From: Streptomyces sp. NBC_01428
GTDB lineage: Bacteria > Actinomycetota > Actinomycetes > Streptomycetales > Streptomycetaceae
Direction: 5' to 3'
Length of the DNA: 64,000 nucleotides
Assembly: GCF_036231965.1 (NCBI RefSeq)
Contig: NZ_CP109499.1
Location: 3,782,001-3,846,000 of the forward strand
Both the position numbers and the translations under genes were made by a program. The notes beneath the pieces were generated by a model. The model did no database searches. It saw nothing but the letters and a program-made list of their open reading frames with translations, and was not told where the DNA came from. Positions 1-8,595 of the stretch are shown here, piece after piece. Position 1 is the stretch's first letter. Each line of letters starts with the position of its first letter.

Positions 1-185
1 CTCCCCAGGGTCCCGCCCGGCACACGAATACGTATCCGGAAGATACGGTTCTGCAGAGCCGCGCGTCCAGCCGATCGCGACCGGCCCCCACCGTGCCGAA
101 AACTGCCCGGACCAGTGCTTTCGATCCACGACGGCGAGCAGCGGCCCGGCGTCGCGCGCCCCGGCCGACCCTTCCGGCCGACCGC

Positions 186-209
186 CCTGGGCCGACCGCT
201 CGGCCCAGG
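186..209 (-). terminator. Hairpin terminator of the hexosaminidase gene
   Basis: Two perfect 10-base arms, CCTGGGCCGA and TCGGCCCAGG, enclose a 4-base loop. The hairpin begins 4 bases beyond the stop codon of the leftward gene. There is no clear U-tract, as is common in Streptomyces. The remaining bases 1-185 show no convincing gene; the only local structure is the short palindrome ATACGTAT near position 28. Confidence 0.6.
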
Positions 210-212
210 CGC

Positions 213-1853
213 TCAGCCCAGCCGCTTCGCGAGCGCCGAGAACTCCGTCCACGACAGCTCGGGCCTGCCCGGATCCCACAGCTTCTGGACCGTGGCGCGC
301 AGCGGCATCCGGATGCCGGCCGCGATCTGGTCCTGCGTCTGCGAGTTCGCGAGGTCGCACCAGACGGCGAAGGACCCGCCGAGGATCTGGGGGTCGTACT
401 TCGCCGGGACCGCCGCTGTGCCGCGCAGGACGAGCGGCGTCCACTGCTCGTAGATGCGCTGTCCGGTCGGATAGACGAAGGTCTGCGGCTCGCCGAGGAC
501 GTAGTAGAGGTACTCGTCGTTGTAGTTGATGACCTTGCGGCCCGCCGACAGGTACTCGGCCGGGGGCCGGGCCCCGATCTCCTTGCCGGTCCAGTACGCC
601 ACCTGGAGATCGCCGTCGGCCTGGACGGTGCCGCCCCGGAAGAAGCCGTCGTTCCAGGCGCGTGCCGTCCTGTCGTGCCCCTGGACCACGGCGGCGCGGT
701 CGTTCAGCCAGCCGGTCGCGAGGTCGGCGACGCTCGCGCCCGCGCCGTACTTGGCGCGCGCGGCGGTGGCGAGCTGCGGGAAGGACGCGGCCGGGTTCGA
801 CACGGTCAGGGCCTGGTACTCGTCGCCGCCGATGTGCCAGTAGGCGCCGGGGAAGAGGTCCGCGTACTCGTTGAGCAGGTCGTCGACGATGTCCGCCGCG
901 GCGGGCTTGGAGATGTCGACGGCTCCGCGTGTGGCGGACCCGGAGACGTTGCGGAGCTGGAGGTCGGGGTGCGCGGCGATGACCGCGCCGAGGTGTCCGG
1001 GCGAGTCGATCTCGGGGACGACGGTGATGTGCCGGCTCGCGGCGAGGGCGATGATCCGGCGGACCTCGGCCTTGCTCAGGTGCTCCTTCGACACGATCTC
1101 GGGGTGCGTGTCGGACTCGATGCGGAAGCCCTGGTCGTCGGAGAAGTGCAGGCCGAGCTGGTTGAACTTCAGGTCGCCGAGCTCGCGCACCCGGTCCTCG
1201 ATCCAGCCCGCCGTGAAGTGCTTGCGGGCGATGTCGAGCATGAACCCGCGCTGCGGTTTCGCGGGCCGGTCGTTCACCACGCCCTCCGGTGCCGTGCCGC
1301 CGCCGTGCACCTCCTGCTTGAGGGTGCGCGTTCCGTAGAAGACGCCGGCCTCCGCGGGGCCCTTGATCGTGACCCGGTGGTTCTTCACGGTGAGGGTGTA
1401 CGACTCCGGGCCCGCGGTGCCGTCGTTCAGACCCAGCTCGACGTCGCCGTCCCTCGGGTCGTCCTGGCCCGCGTACGTCAGCTCGAGTTCCCCGGCCAGC
1501 AGCTTGCCCTCGTCTGCGAGACCGGAGTCGTCCACGACGACCCGGCCACCGGAGGCGGGGCGCCAGCCGGGGCCGTGGGCCGCGGTGTGCTCCCGTACGG
1601 CGGGAATGGTGCGCGGGGCCCGGGAGAGGGGGTAGCTCCTGCTCGGCGAGGGGCTGGGGCTGGGCGACACGCCGGCGGTCGCGGCCTTTGAGGCCTCGCC
1701 CGCACCGGCCGGTTCCCCGCTGTCGCCGCCCGGCCAGACGATCACGGCGACCGCGACGACGCCGGCGACCGCGAGACCGCCCGCGGCGATCTGGGCGCGG
1801 CGGCCCTGCCACCCTGCCTGCCGCCGCGGCGCACGCCGCCTGCCTCCACTCAC
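213..1853 (-). CDS. Secreted beta-N-acetylhexosaminidase, glycoside hydrolase family 20
   Basis: The 546-residue protein should remove terminal N-acetylglucosamine or N-acetylgalactosamine from chitin- or peptidoglycan-derived oligosaccharides outside the cell. An arginine-rich N-terminus and a hydrophobic segment at about residues 21-40 form a signal anchor, followed by a Ser/Pro linker at 60-75. A GH20 N-terminal domain spans about 80-195. The catalytic barrel starts at RGFMLDIARKHF near residue 202, and the Asp-Glu pair of substrate-assisted catalysis is in HIGGDEY (D344, E345). Length and motifs fit the family. The gene stands alone, with its own terminator just downstream. The substrate is inferred from the family. 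The start is the first in-frame start before the charged signal region. Confidence 0.9.
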   Translation of the reverse strand: MSGGRRRAPRRQAGWQGRRAQIAAGGLAVAGVVAVAVIVWPGGDSGEPAGAGEASKAATAGVSPSPSPSPSRSYPLSRAPRTIPAVREHTAAHGPGWRPASGGRVVVDDSGLADEGKLLAGELELTYAGQDDPRDGDVELGLNDGTAGPESYTLTVKNHRVTIKGPAEAGVFYGTRTLKQEVHGGGTAPEGVVNDRPAKPQRGFMLDIARKHFTAGWIEDRVRELGDLKFNQLGLHFSDDQGFRIESDTHPEIVSKEHLSKAEVRRIIALAASRHITVVPEIDSPGHLGAVIAAHPDLQLRNVSGSATRGAVDISKPAAADIVDDLLNEYADLFPGAYWHIGGDEYQALTVSNPAASFPQLATAARAKYGAGASVADLATGWLNDRAAVVQGHDRTARAWNDGFFRGGTVQADGDLQVAYWTGKEIGARPPAEYLSAGRKVINYNDEYLYYVLGEPQTFVYPTGQRIYEQWTPLVLRGTAAVPAKYDPQILGGSFAVWCDLANSQTQDQIAAGIRMPLRATVQKLWDPGRPELSWTEFSALAKRLG

Positions 1854-2169
1854 GCCGCCACCCTCATTCCGTCACCGAGGCCGCTCCCCCAAAAGATCCA
1901 CTCCTCCGACCAGGTGTACTCCCCCGTCGGGATGTCCACCTGCCCACTCCACCGTGAACTCTGCCCCGGCCGCCACCGCTACCGTCCACCGAGCGCTCCG
2001 AAACTCTCCCGTCCGGGTGAAATTCGGGCATCCGTCGGACAGCCTTTGCCACACCTCGATAGCGTGAGCGGCACAGGTTTCACTTCTCCCCCTGCCGAAA
2101 CACACGTATCGCGCGCACGTCACGCTCACGGGACGTCGCCCCTCCTCCCCTCACCGCCGAGGATCCACG
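1854..2169. other. Divergent intergenic region without a supported gene
   Basis: These 316 bases separate the leftward hexosaminidase from the rightward OHCU-like gene. Short open frames exist on the minus strand, but they lack a ribosome site, a domain or normal codon bias. Promoters for both neighbours must lie here; I could not fix one with confidence. Confidence 0.4.
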
Positions 2170-2751
2170 CTGACGTCTCACCGTCTCCCACGCCTCCCCG
2201 GCCAGGTCGCCCTGCCCGAACAGAAGAGCGCGGCTCCGTCCCCGGCCCGCCTCGACGGGTTCAACTCCGCGCCGGCCGAAGCGGTCACCCGGGCCCTGCT
2301 CACCTGCTGCCGCAGCCTTCGCTGGGCGCACCGGCTCGCCGCCCACCGGCCCTACCCGGATCTCGCCGCGCTTCTCGCCGCCTCCGACGAGGCGGCGTAC
2401 GACCTGACCCCGGCCGACCTGGCCGAAGCCCTGGCCGGCGAGTCGCTGACGCTGCTCCCGGACGGGGCCTACTCCGCCGCCCACACCGCGCTCAGCGCCG
2501 CGCACGCGGCCTACGAGAGCCGGTTCGGGCATGTGTTCGTCATCTGTCTGGACGGCTTTCCCCCGGGCGAGGCGCTCGACCAGGTGCTCGCGGGCATCCG
2601 GTCACGGCTGACGAACGATCCCGAGGAGGAGCGGGTCACCACCGCCGAGGAGCTGCGGCGACTGGCCCGCGGCCGGCTCTCCCGCCTCGCCGTCCAGTTC
2701 GCCGCCGCGGACGCTCCCCGGCCGGGCCACGCCGATGCCGGGCGCCCGTAA
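2170..2751 (+). CDS. 2-oxo-4-hydroxy-4-carboxy-5-ureidoimidazoline (OHCU) decarboxylase-like protein, probably degenerate
   Basis: About 193 residues resemble OHCU decarboxylase, the last enzyme of the uricase branch of purine breakdown. The conserved C-terminal half is clear: AYESRFGHVFVIC near residue 116, then a TNDPEEER helix and a terminal RLARGRLSRL. The segment that normally carries the catalytic His (HPRIG-type motif) and the following Glu is shortened to ALAGESLTLLPDG, so activity is doubtful. The frame is open from the TGA at 2065 but has no ATG, GTG or TTG before position 2533. A GAGGA ribosome site at 2158-2162 lies 7 bases before CTG at 2170, so a CTG start is the best explanation. 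A sequencing error or a start at 2533, which would cut off a conserved half, are the alternatives. It lies directly upstream of sdhCDAB. Confidence 0.65.
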   Translation: MTSHRLPRLPGQVALPEQKSAAPSPARLDGFNSAPAEAVTRALLTCCRSLRWAHRLAAHRPYPDLAALLAASDEAAYDLTPADLAEALAGESLTLLPDGAYSAAHTALSAAHAAYESRFGHVFVICLDGFPPGEALDQVLAGIRSRLTNDPEEERVTTAEELRRLARGRLSRLAVQFAAADAPRPGHADAGRP

Positions 2752-2921
2752 TAGCCCGAACGTGGCTGATTGATTGCCAGTTTGATCACATTGATAGGGC
2801 CGCTGTAAGCGTTCCGACAACACGTCGCTACGATGGCCGGGGCCGGTGGACCGTACCCGGCCGGGCCCGTCCGACACAGAAGCCGGCGCGGCCCCAATCC
2901 CCGCTCCCGGAGGGTTCTTCC
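2752..2921 (+). promoter_or_regulatory. Leader and promoter region of the sdhCDAB operon
   Basis: This gap before sdhC contains an unusually A/T-rich patch at about 2759-2810 with several TTGAT elements. A TACGAT at 2829-2834 has the form of a Streptomyces -10 element and would give a leader of about 80 bases. No good -35 is paired with it, so the exact promoter is uncertain. Confidence 0.35.
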
Positions 2922-3302
2922 GTGCCGGCTGGAACGCTGTACCGCGGCCGGGAAGGAATGTGGTCCTGGGTGGCTCATCGAGTCACCGGCGTCCTCATCT
3001 TCTTCTTCCTGTTCGTACACGTGCTGGACACCGCTCTCGTCCGTGTGTCCCCCGAGGACTACGACAAGGTCGTGTCCACGTACAAGACCCCGATCGTCGC
3101 GCTGCTGGAGTACGGCCTCGTCGCCGCCATCCTGTTCCACGCGCTGAACGGCCTGCGTGTCATCGCCGTCGACTTCTGGTCGAAGGGCCCGCGCTACCAG
3201 AAGCAGATGCTCTGGTCCGTCGTCGGTGTCTGGGTCGTGCTGATGGCCGGGGCGCTCTACCCCGTGCTCGGGCACGCATTCCGCGAAGTCTTCGGGAGCT
3301 GA
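2922..3302 (+). CDS. sdhC: Succinate dehydrogenase cytochrome b556 subunit
   Basis: The 126-residue membrane subunit anchors succinate dehydrogenase and passes electrons to quinone. Three hydrophobic helices are visible at about residues 18-40, 57-75 and 93-115. The quinone/heme-site motif HALNGLR lies at the second helix, with a further histidine (FVHVLD) in the first. I chose GTG at 2922 because GGAGGG lies 8 bases before it and the protein then begins with the family-typical short charged head. It is the first gene of sdhCDAB, 5 bases ahead of sdhD. Confidence 0.93.
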   Translation: MPAGTLYRGREGMWSWVAHRVTGVLIFFFLFVHVLDTALVRVSPEDYDKVVSTYKTPIVALLEYGLVAAILFHALNGLRVIAVDFWSKGPRYQKQMLWSVVGVWVVLMAGALYPVLGHAFREVFGS

Positions 3303-3307
3303 CGCAG

Positions 3308-3799
3308 ATGTCCACTACTGACACCGCCGCTTCCGGCATCGGCCCCGTCGAGGGTGCCGGAGAGTTCTCGACGTACAGCGTCGACAACCCGGCCCCGTTC
3401 ATCGAGGCCCCCCGCAAGCGCACCAAGAAGACCCCGAAGTCCACCCGTGGCAACTTCGAGATGTACGGCTGGCTCTTCATGCGCCTGTCCGGCATCGTCC
3501 TGGTCGTCCTGGTCATCGGCCACCTGCTCATCCAGCTCGTCCTGGACGGCGGCGTCTCCAAGATCGGCTTCGCCTTCGTGGCCGGCCGGTGGGCGAACCC
3601 CTGGTGGCAGGTCTGGGACCTGGCCATGCTGTGGCTCGCCATGCTGCACGGCGCCAACGGCCTGCGTACCGTCATCAACGACTACGCGGAGCGCGCGAAC
3701 ACGCGCCTGTGGCTGAAGGGCCTGCTGTACACCGCCACGGTGTTCACGATCCTGCTGGGCACGCTGGTGATCTTCACCTTCGACCCGAACATCCGCTAG
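3308..3799 (+). CDS. sdhD: Succinate dehydrogenase hydrophobic membrane anchor subunit
   Basis: The 163-residue second membrane anchor has a hydrophilic N-terminal tail of about 55 residues rich in lysine and proline, followed by three transmembrane helices. The second contains MLHGANGLR, the HGxxGLR signature of this subunit. With SdhC it holds the SdhAB catalytic part at the membrane. ATG at 3308 follows the sdhC stop after 5 bases, so the two are likely translationally linked. The long cytoplasmic tail is usual for streptomycete SdhD. Confidence 0.93.
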   Translation: MSTTDTAASGIGPVEGAGEFSTYSVDNPAPFIEAPRKRTKKTPKSTRGNFEMYGWLFMRLSGIVLVVLVIGHLLIQLVLDGGVSKIGFAFVAGRWANPWWQVWDLAMLWLAMLHGANGLRTVINDYAERANTRLWLKGLLYTATVFTILLGTLVIFTFDPNIR

Positions 3800-3822
3800 G
3801 CACGGGGCTGAGGCAACCACTC

Positions 3823-5577
3823 ATGAAGATCCACAAGTACGACACCGTCATCGTCGGCGCCGGCGGCGCCGGTATGCGCGCCGCCATCGAGTCGACGAAG
3901 CGCAGCCGCACCGCCGTGCTGACGAAGCTCTACCCCACCCGCTCCCACACCGGCGCGGCGCAGGGCGGCATGGCCGCAGCGCTCGCCAACGTGGAGGAGG
4001 ACAACTGGGAGTGGCACACCTTCGACACGGTCAAGGGTGGCGACTACCTGGTCGACCAGGACGCCGCCGAGATCCTGGCGAAGGAGGCCATCGACTCGGT
4101 CCTCGACCTGGAGAAGATGGGCCTGCCCTTCAACCGGACGCCCGACGGGACGATCGACCAGCGCCGCTTCGGCGGTCACTCCCGCAACCACGGCGAGGCC
4201 CCGGTCCGCCGGTCCTGCTACGCCGCGGACCGCACCGGCCACATGATCCTCCAGACGCTGTACCAGAACTGCGTCAAGGAGGGCGTGGAGTTCTTCAACG
4301 AGTTCTACGTCCTCGACCAGCTGATCACCGAGGTCGACGGCGTCAAGCACTCGGCGGGCGTCGTCGCCTACGAGCTCGCGACCGGCGAGATCCACGTCTT
4401 CCAGGCGAAGTCCGTGATCTACGCCTCCGGCGGCACCGGCAAGTTCTTCAAGGTGACCTCCAACGCGCACACGCTGACCGGCGACGGCCAGGCCGCCGTC
4501 TACCGTCGGGGGCTGCCGCTGGAGGACATGGAGTTCTTCCAGTTCCACCCGACCGGCATCTGGCGCATGGGCATCCTGCTGACGGAGGGCGCCCGCGGTG
4601 AGGGCGGCATCCTCCGCAACAAGGACGGCGAGCGCTTCATGGAGAAGTACGCGCCGGTCATGAAGGACCTCGCGTCCCGTGACGTCGTCTCGCGCTCCAT
4701 CTACACGGAGATCCGTGAGGGCCGCGGCTGCGGTCCCGAGGGCGACCACGTCTACCTCGACCTCACGCACCTCCCGCCGGAGCAGCTGGACGCCAAGCTG
4801 CCCGACATCACGGAGTTCGCGCGCACCTACCTCGGCATCGAGCCCTACACGGACCCGATCCCGATCCAGCCCACCGCGCACTACGCCATGGGCGGCATCC
4901 CCACGAACGTCCAGGGTGAGGTCCTCTCGGACAACACCACGGTCGTCCCGGGCCTGTACGCCGCCGGTGAGGTCGCCTGTGTCTCCGTGCACGGCGCCAA
5001 CCGTCTCGGCACCAACTCGCTGCTCGACATCAACGTCTTCGGACGCCGTGCCGGCATCGCCGCCGCGGAGTACGCGGAGAAGACGGGCTACGTCGAGCTG
5101 CCCGAGGACCCGGCCGCCCAGGTCGTGGCCCAGGTCGAGCGTCTGCGCGACTCCACGGGCACCGAGCGGGTCGCCGCGATCCGCCTGGAGCTGCAGGAGT
5201 GCATGGACGCCAACGTGATGGTGTTCCGCACCGAGCAGACGATCAAGACGGCCGTCGAGAAGATCGCGGAGCTGCGCGAGCGCTACCTGAACGTCTCGAT
5301 CCAGGACAAGGGCCGCCGGTTCAACACGGACCTCCTCGAAGCCATCGAGCTGGGCAACCTGCTCGACCTGGCCGAGGTCATGGCCGTCTCGGCGCTCGCG
5401 CGCAAGGAGTCCCGCGGCGGTCACTACCGCGAGGACTACCCGAGCCGCGACGACGTCAACTTCATGCGCCACACCATGGCGTACCGCGAGGTCGGCGACG
5501 ACGGCACCGAGTCCATCCGTCTCGACTACAAGCCGGTCGTCCAGACCCGCTACCAGCCGATGGAGCGTAAGTACTGA
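3823..5577 (+). CDS. sdhA: Succinate dehydrogenase flavoprotein subunit
   Basis: The 584-residue catalytic subunit oxidises succinate to fumarate in the TCA cycle and respiratory chain. The dinucleotide-binding motif VGAGGAGMRA is at residues 11-20. The flavin-linking histidine lies in RSHTGAAQGG (H42). Substrate-site signatures follow, including GGHSRNHGEAPVRR and the TEGARGEGG active-site loop. Length matches the family. ATG at 3823 begins MKIHKYDTVIVGAGG, the normal start. Its TGA shares one base with the sdhB ATG, giving an ATGA junction. Confidence 0.97.
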   Translation: MKIHKYDTVIVGAGGAGMRAAIESTKRSRTAVLTKLYPTRSHTGAAQGGMAAALANVEEDNWEWHTFDTVKGGDYLVDQDAAEILAKEAIDSVLDLEKMGLPFNRTPDGTIDQRRFGGHSRNHGEAPVRRSCYAADRTGHMILQTLYQNCVKEGVEFFNEFYVLDQLITEVDGVKHSAGVVAYELATGEIHVFQAKSVIYASGGTGKFFKVTSNAHTLTGDGQAAVYRRGLPLEDMEFFQFHPTGIWRMGILLTEGARGEGGILRNKDGERFMEKYAPVMKDLASRDVVSRSIYTEIREGRGCGPEGDHVYLDLTHLPPEQLDAKLPDITEFARTYLGIEPYTDPIPIQPTAHYAMGGIPTNVQGEVLSDNTTVVPGLYAAGEVACVSVHGANRLGTNSLLDINVFGRRAGIAAAEYAEKTGYVELPEDPAAQVVAQVERLRDSTGTERVAAIRLELQECMDANVMVFRTEQTIKTAVEKIAELRERYLNVSIQDKGRRFNTDLLEAIELGNLLDLAEVMAVSALARKESRGGHYREDYPSRDDVNFMRHTMAYREVGDDGTESIRLDYKPVVQTRYQPMERKY

Positions 5578-6356
5578 TGGCTACTCCCACCCTGGACAAG
5601 GCGGACGCGGCCGGCACGCCCGAGCCCGGTTTCGCCGACTCCCCGTACATCACCGCCACGTTCCGCATCCGGCGCTTCAACCCGGAGATCTCGGCCGAGG
5701 CGGTCTGGGAAGACTTCCAGCTGGAGATCGACCCCAAGGAGCGTGTCCTCGACGCGCTGCACAAGATCAAGTGGGAGCAGGACGGCACGCTCACGTTCCG
5801 CCGGTCCTGCGCGCACGGCATCTGCGGCTCGGACGCCATGCGGATCAACGGCAAGAACCGCCTGGCCTGCAAGACGCTGATCAAGGACCTGAACCCCGAC
5901 AAGCCGATCACCGTCGAGGCCATCAAGGGCCTGACGGTGCTGAAGGACCTCGTGGTCGACATGGACCCGTTCTTCCAGGCGTACCGCGACGTGATGCCGT
6001 TCCTCATCACGAAGGACACCAACGAGCCGACGCGCGAGCGTCTGCAGTCCGCCGAGGACCGCGAGCGGTTCGACGACACCACCAAGTGCATCCTGTGCGC
6101 GGCGTGCACGTCGTCCTGCCCGGTGTTCTGGAACGACGGCCAGTACTTCGGTCCGGCCGCCATCGTGAACGCCCACCGCTTCATCTTCGACTCGCGTGAC
6201 GAGGCCGGCGAGCAGCGGCTGGAGATCCTCAACGACAAGGACGGCGTGTGGCGTTGCCGCACGACGTTCAACTGCACGGACGCCTGCCCCCGAGGCATCG
6301 AGGTCACGAAGGCGATCCAGGAGGTCAAGCGCGCGCTGATCACGCGTCGCTTCTGA
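5577..6356 (+). CDS. sdhB: Succinate dehydrogenase iron-sulfur subunit
   Basis: The 259-residue subunit relays electrons from FAD to quinone through three iron-sulfur clusters. The plant-type 2Fe-2S ligands are in RRSCAHGICGSDAM and a later NRLACK. The bacterial ferredoxin-type cysteines are in CILCAACTSSCP and CTDACPRG. An N-terminal extension of about 20 residues precedes the conserved start of the fold. The start codon overlaps the sdhA stop, which fixes the start. It is the last gene of the operon; a strong hairpin begins 18 bases after its stop. Confidence 0.97.
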   Translation: MATPTLDKADAAGTPEPGFADSPYITATFRIRRFNPEISAEAVWEDFQLEIDPKERVLDALHKIKWEQDGTLTFRRSCAHGICGSDAMRINGKNRLACKTLIKDLNPDKPITVEAIKGLTVLKDLVVDMDPFFQAYRDVMPFLITKDTNEPTRERLQSAEDRERFDDTTKCILCAACTSSCPVFWNDGQYFGPAAIVNAHRFIFDSRDEAGEQRLEILNDKDGVWRCRTTFNCTDACPRGIEVTKAIQEVKRALITRRF

Positions 6357-6374
6357 CCGTTCCCCGCACGGCCG

Positions 6375-6409
6375 AAGGGCCCCGCTCCCCACTCGGGAGC
6401 GGGGCCCTT
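6375..6409 (+). terminator. Terminator of sdhCDAB
   Basis: A perfect 15-base inverted repeat, arms AAGGGCCCCGCTCCC and its complement, encloses the loop CACTC. It starts 18 bases after the sdhB stop and ends 10 bases before the stop of the convergent TM2 gene, so it probably works in both directions. Confidence 0.9.
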
Positions 6410-6419
6410 CCGCATGCCG

Positions 6420-6683
6420 TCAGCCGCGCAGGACGCGGCCCTGCTTGTCGGTGCGGTCGTTGCTCGTGAAGAACAGGATCGCGTCGATCAGGGCCCAGAC
6501 GCCGAGGCCGCCGCAGGTGAAGAGCTGGGCGATGGCGACACCGGTGGAGCCGACGTAGAAACGGCCGGCGCCGAGGCCGCCCAGGAACAGCTGGAGAACT
6601 CCGGCGATCACCTTGGACTTGTCGGAGTAGGGACGGCCCTGCGGGTCGTAGCCGTAGGGCGCGTCAGGGGTGGGGACGGTCAT
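6420..6683 (-). CDS. TM2 domain-containing membrane protein, short form
   Basis: The 87-residue protein has a short head (PYGYDPQGRPYSDKSK) followed by two transmembrane helices with the TM2 signature: GGLGAGRFYVGSTGVAIAQLF, then CGGLGVWALIDAI. The function of TM2 proteins is unknown. I chose ATG at 6683 because AGGAG lies 8 bases upstream. It is a clear paralogue of the longer TM2 protein at 7309-7836, sharing PYGYDPxGRPYSxKSK, the helices and a GRVLRG end. A DUF2752 gene lies between the two copies. Confidence 0.85.
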   Translation of the reverse strand: MTVPTPDAPYGYDPQGRPYSDKSKVIAGVLQLFLGGLGAGRFYVGSTGVAIAQLFTCGGLGVWALIDAILFFTSNDRTDKQGRVLRG

Positions 6684-6908
6684 GAGTACTGCTCCTGGAT
6701 CACTGAAGACGGCCGGAGCGGTTCGCTCCGGTGAGCGCCCAGGAGGGGTCCCATGGCGAAGTCCGCGCATGGATGGCGTGCACGTCATCCCCCCTGTGCC
6801 GTCGGAGCGTACGGAGATTCATGCACGTCATGGGAGAGAAATTGATCAATCTTGCCCATTCCGTGATCATGATCCGTTCGCTGCCGAGGGAGAGCGACCG
6901 CACCTCGG

Positions 6909-7316
6909 CTAGACGACGTTGCGGAGCACCGTCCAGGCGACCGCCGTCAGAAGCACCAACAGCTGCGTGCGCGGCTTCAGTTGGGGGCTCCACCGGCGTC
7001 CGCGCAGACCCTCGACCATCCAGCGCGCCAGCAGGGCGAGGGCGAACGGCGCGGCGAGGAGCAGCATCCGGTTGTCGTGCCAGGCGGTGGCGAGGTGACC
7101 GTGCATCAGGTCGTAGACCATGCGCGTGCCGCCGCAGGCGGGGCAGAGCAGACCGGTGAGATACCGGAACGGGCAGCCGGGCAGCAGGTGGCCCGGCTCG
7201 TGCGGATCGGTGACGTACAGATAGCCGGCCCCGGCCGTCCCGGCGGCGAGCACCGCGAGAGGTGCCGCCGCCGGGTGCCGCAGCGCGACCCGGCGCGCCG
7301 CGACGGAGTCAGCCAC
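6909..7316 (-). CDS. DUF2752 domain-containing membrane protein
   Basis: The 135-residue protein has three hydrophobic helices and the DUF2752 signature LLCPACGGTRMVYDLMHGH at about residues 56-74, which resembles a small cysteine-based metal or redox site. The biochemical role is unknown. Its start overlaps the end of the upstream TM2 gene by 8 bases, so the two are almost surely cotranscribed. DUF2752 and TM2 proteins often sit together in actinobacteria. Bases 6684-6908, downstream of it, carry the leader of the short TM2 gene with palindromes ATTGATCAAT (6841-6850) and GATCATGATC (6865-6874). Confidence 0.85.
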   Translation of the reverse strand: MADSVAARRVALRHPAAAPLAVLAAGTAGAGYLYVTDPHEPGHLLPGCPFRYLTGLLCPACGGTRMVYDLMHGHLATAWHDNRMLLLAAPFALALLARWMVEGLRGRRWSPQLKPRTQLLVLLTAVAWTVLRNVV

Positions 7317-7836
7317 GCAGGACCCGGCCGTCGGAGTCGGTGGCGCTGTTGCCGACGAGCAGCATGATGCCGTCGATCAGGGCCCAGACACCGAGGCCGC
7401 CGCAGGTGAGGAGCTGGGCTATGCCGATGCCGACGTTGCCCATGTAGAAACGCCCGATGCCGAGGCTGCCCAGGGCGAGCTGGAGGACACCGGCGACGAT
7501 CTTCGACTTCTCGGAGTACGGGCGGCCGTAGGGGTCGTAGCCGTACGGGGCGTTCGGGTCGCCGGTGTAGGTGCCGGGCGGGACCGGACCACCGGGGTAG
7601 CCGCCCGGCCCCGGGTACCCGCCCGGTCCCGCGTAGCCGCCCGGTCCCGGGTACCCGCCGGGCCCGGGGTAGCCGTACTGCCCCGGGTTGTCGTACGGGC
7701 CCTGCTGGCCGTACGGGCCGGGCTGCCCGGCGCCGTAGGGGCCGGTACCGCCGGGCGGGGTCGCTCCGGCGTTCGGGTAGCCGTAGCCGGGCGGCTGGTT
7801 CGGGGGCTGCGGCGGCTGGTGCGGCTGGTCGGTCAA
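7309..7836 (-). CDS. TM2 domain-containing membrane protein with Gly/Tyr/Pro-rich head
   Basis: The 175-residue protein begins with about 95 residues of GYP/GPGGYPGP repeats, then PYGYDPYGRPYSEKSK and two TM2 helices (LGSLGIGRFYMGNVGIGIAQ, then CGGLGVWALIDGIMLL). I prefer a TTG start at 7836: an AGGAG (complement of 7845-7849) lies 8 bases upstream, exactly as for the short TM2 paralogue, and no ATG or GTG fits. The repeats are low-complexity and may drive self-association at the membrane, which is inference. It heads a likely operon with the DUF2752 gene. Confidence 0.75.
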   Translation of the reverse strand: MTDQPHQPPQPPNQPPGYGYPNAGATPPGGTGPYGAGQPGPYGQQGPYDNPGQYGYPGPGGYPGPGGYAGPGGYPGPGGYPGGPVPPGTYTGDPNAPYGYDPYGRPYSEKSKIVAGVLQLALGSLGIGRFYMGNVGIGIAQLLTCGGLGVWALIDGIMLLVGNSATDSDGRVLRG

Positions 7837-8128
7837 GGTGCTGACTCCTGGTGTGCCCGCACGGGACGGCGCGGGACTGGGGTTCGAAGGCGACGATCGG
7901 TCAGGCCATCTTGCAGGAGGGGGCCCACGGCGGAGAAGTGGGTCCGCCCCACGGACTCCGCTCCCCGTCGGAGCCGGCCGAGGATCGCCCGACCGGTGAC
8001 CCTCCGGCCCCCGCCCCGCCGCCGCCGTCGGCGGTGGCGGTGGCGTGGATCGCCTCAACGGGTGATCACATGGTCGGCCCCCGGTCCGGCCCGCGATGAC
8101 CGTCCCCGCCCCTCCCTAACCTGATGGC

Positions 8129-8539
8129 ATGTCAGATGACGTGTCATACGAGCTGCTCGGACTCGACAACGTACTGCTCCCCGTAGGGAACCTCGGCGAG
8201 GCGGTGAGCTTCTACGAGCGGGCCGGCTTCCCGCTCGCCTTCCAGCTCGACGAGGCGGGCATCGCCCTGCTGAAGATCGGCAAGGAGACGCCCGGGGTGC
8301 TGCTGCGCCTCGACGACGAACTGAGCCACCGGCCGCCGCCGTGGGCGTCGCCGCGCCTGTGGCTGGAGGTGCCCGACGCCCGGTCCGCGGCCCGCGCCCT
8401 GGCGGCGGCGGGCATCCCGCCGCTCGACGAGCCCTTCTCCGTCGCCACCGGCTGGACCGTCGAGTTCGCCGACCCCTGGGGCAACGTCATCGGCCTGACG
8501 GACTACACCAAGCGCCCGGAACTCGCGCGCAGGGCCTGA
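8129..8539 (+). CDS. VOC (glyoxalase/bleomycin resistance) superfamily protein
   Basis: The 136-residue protein has the paired beta-alpha-beta-beta-beta modules of the vicinal oxygen chelate fold. The first spans LDNVLLPVGNLGEAVSFYERAGF onward, and the second LWLEVPDARSAARALAAAG, ending in the typical DPWGNVIGLTDY. VOC proteins bind a metal and act as lyases, dioxygenases or drug-binding proteins; the sequence does not show which. The gene appears to stand alone, 292 bases from the divergent TM2 gene and just ahead of the TetR cassette promoter. Confidence 0.85.
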   Translation: MSDDVSYELLGLDNVLLPVGNLGEAVSFYERAGFPLAFQLDEAGIALLKIGKETPGVLLRLDDELSHRPPPWASPRLWLEVPDARSAARALAAAGIPPLDEPFSVATGWTVEFADPWGNVIGLTDYTKRPELARRA

Positions 8540-8595
8540 GAGTCGGGGCGGCGGCACGCGGCCGGGCCCGGTGCCGAAGTCTGCCCGGATCCGAC

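Noticed and set aside
93..1691. Long rightward open frame opposite the hexosaminidase gene
   Set aside because: It is an antisense artefact of high GC. Its product is Arg/Gly/Val-rich with no domain, while the opposite strand encodes a complete GH20 enzyme.
3796..5472. 558-residue leftward open frame opposite sdhA
   Set aside because: It mirrors the sdhA codons and has no domain, ribosome site or promoter.
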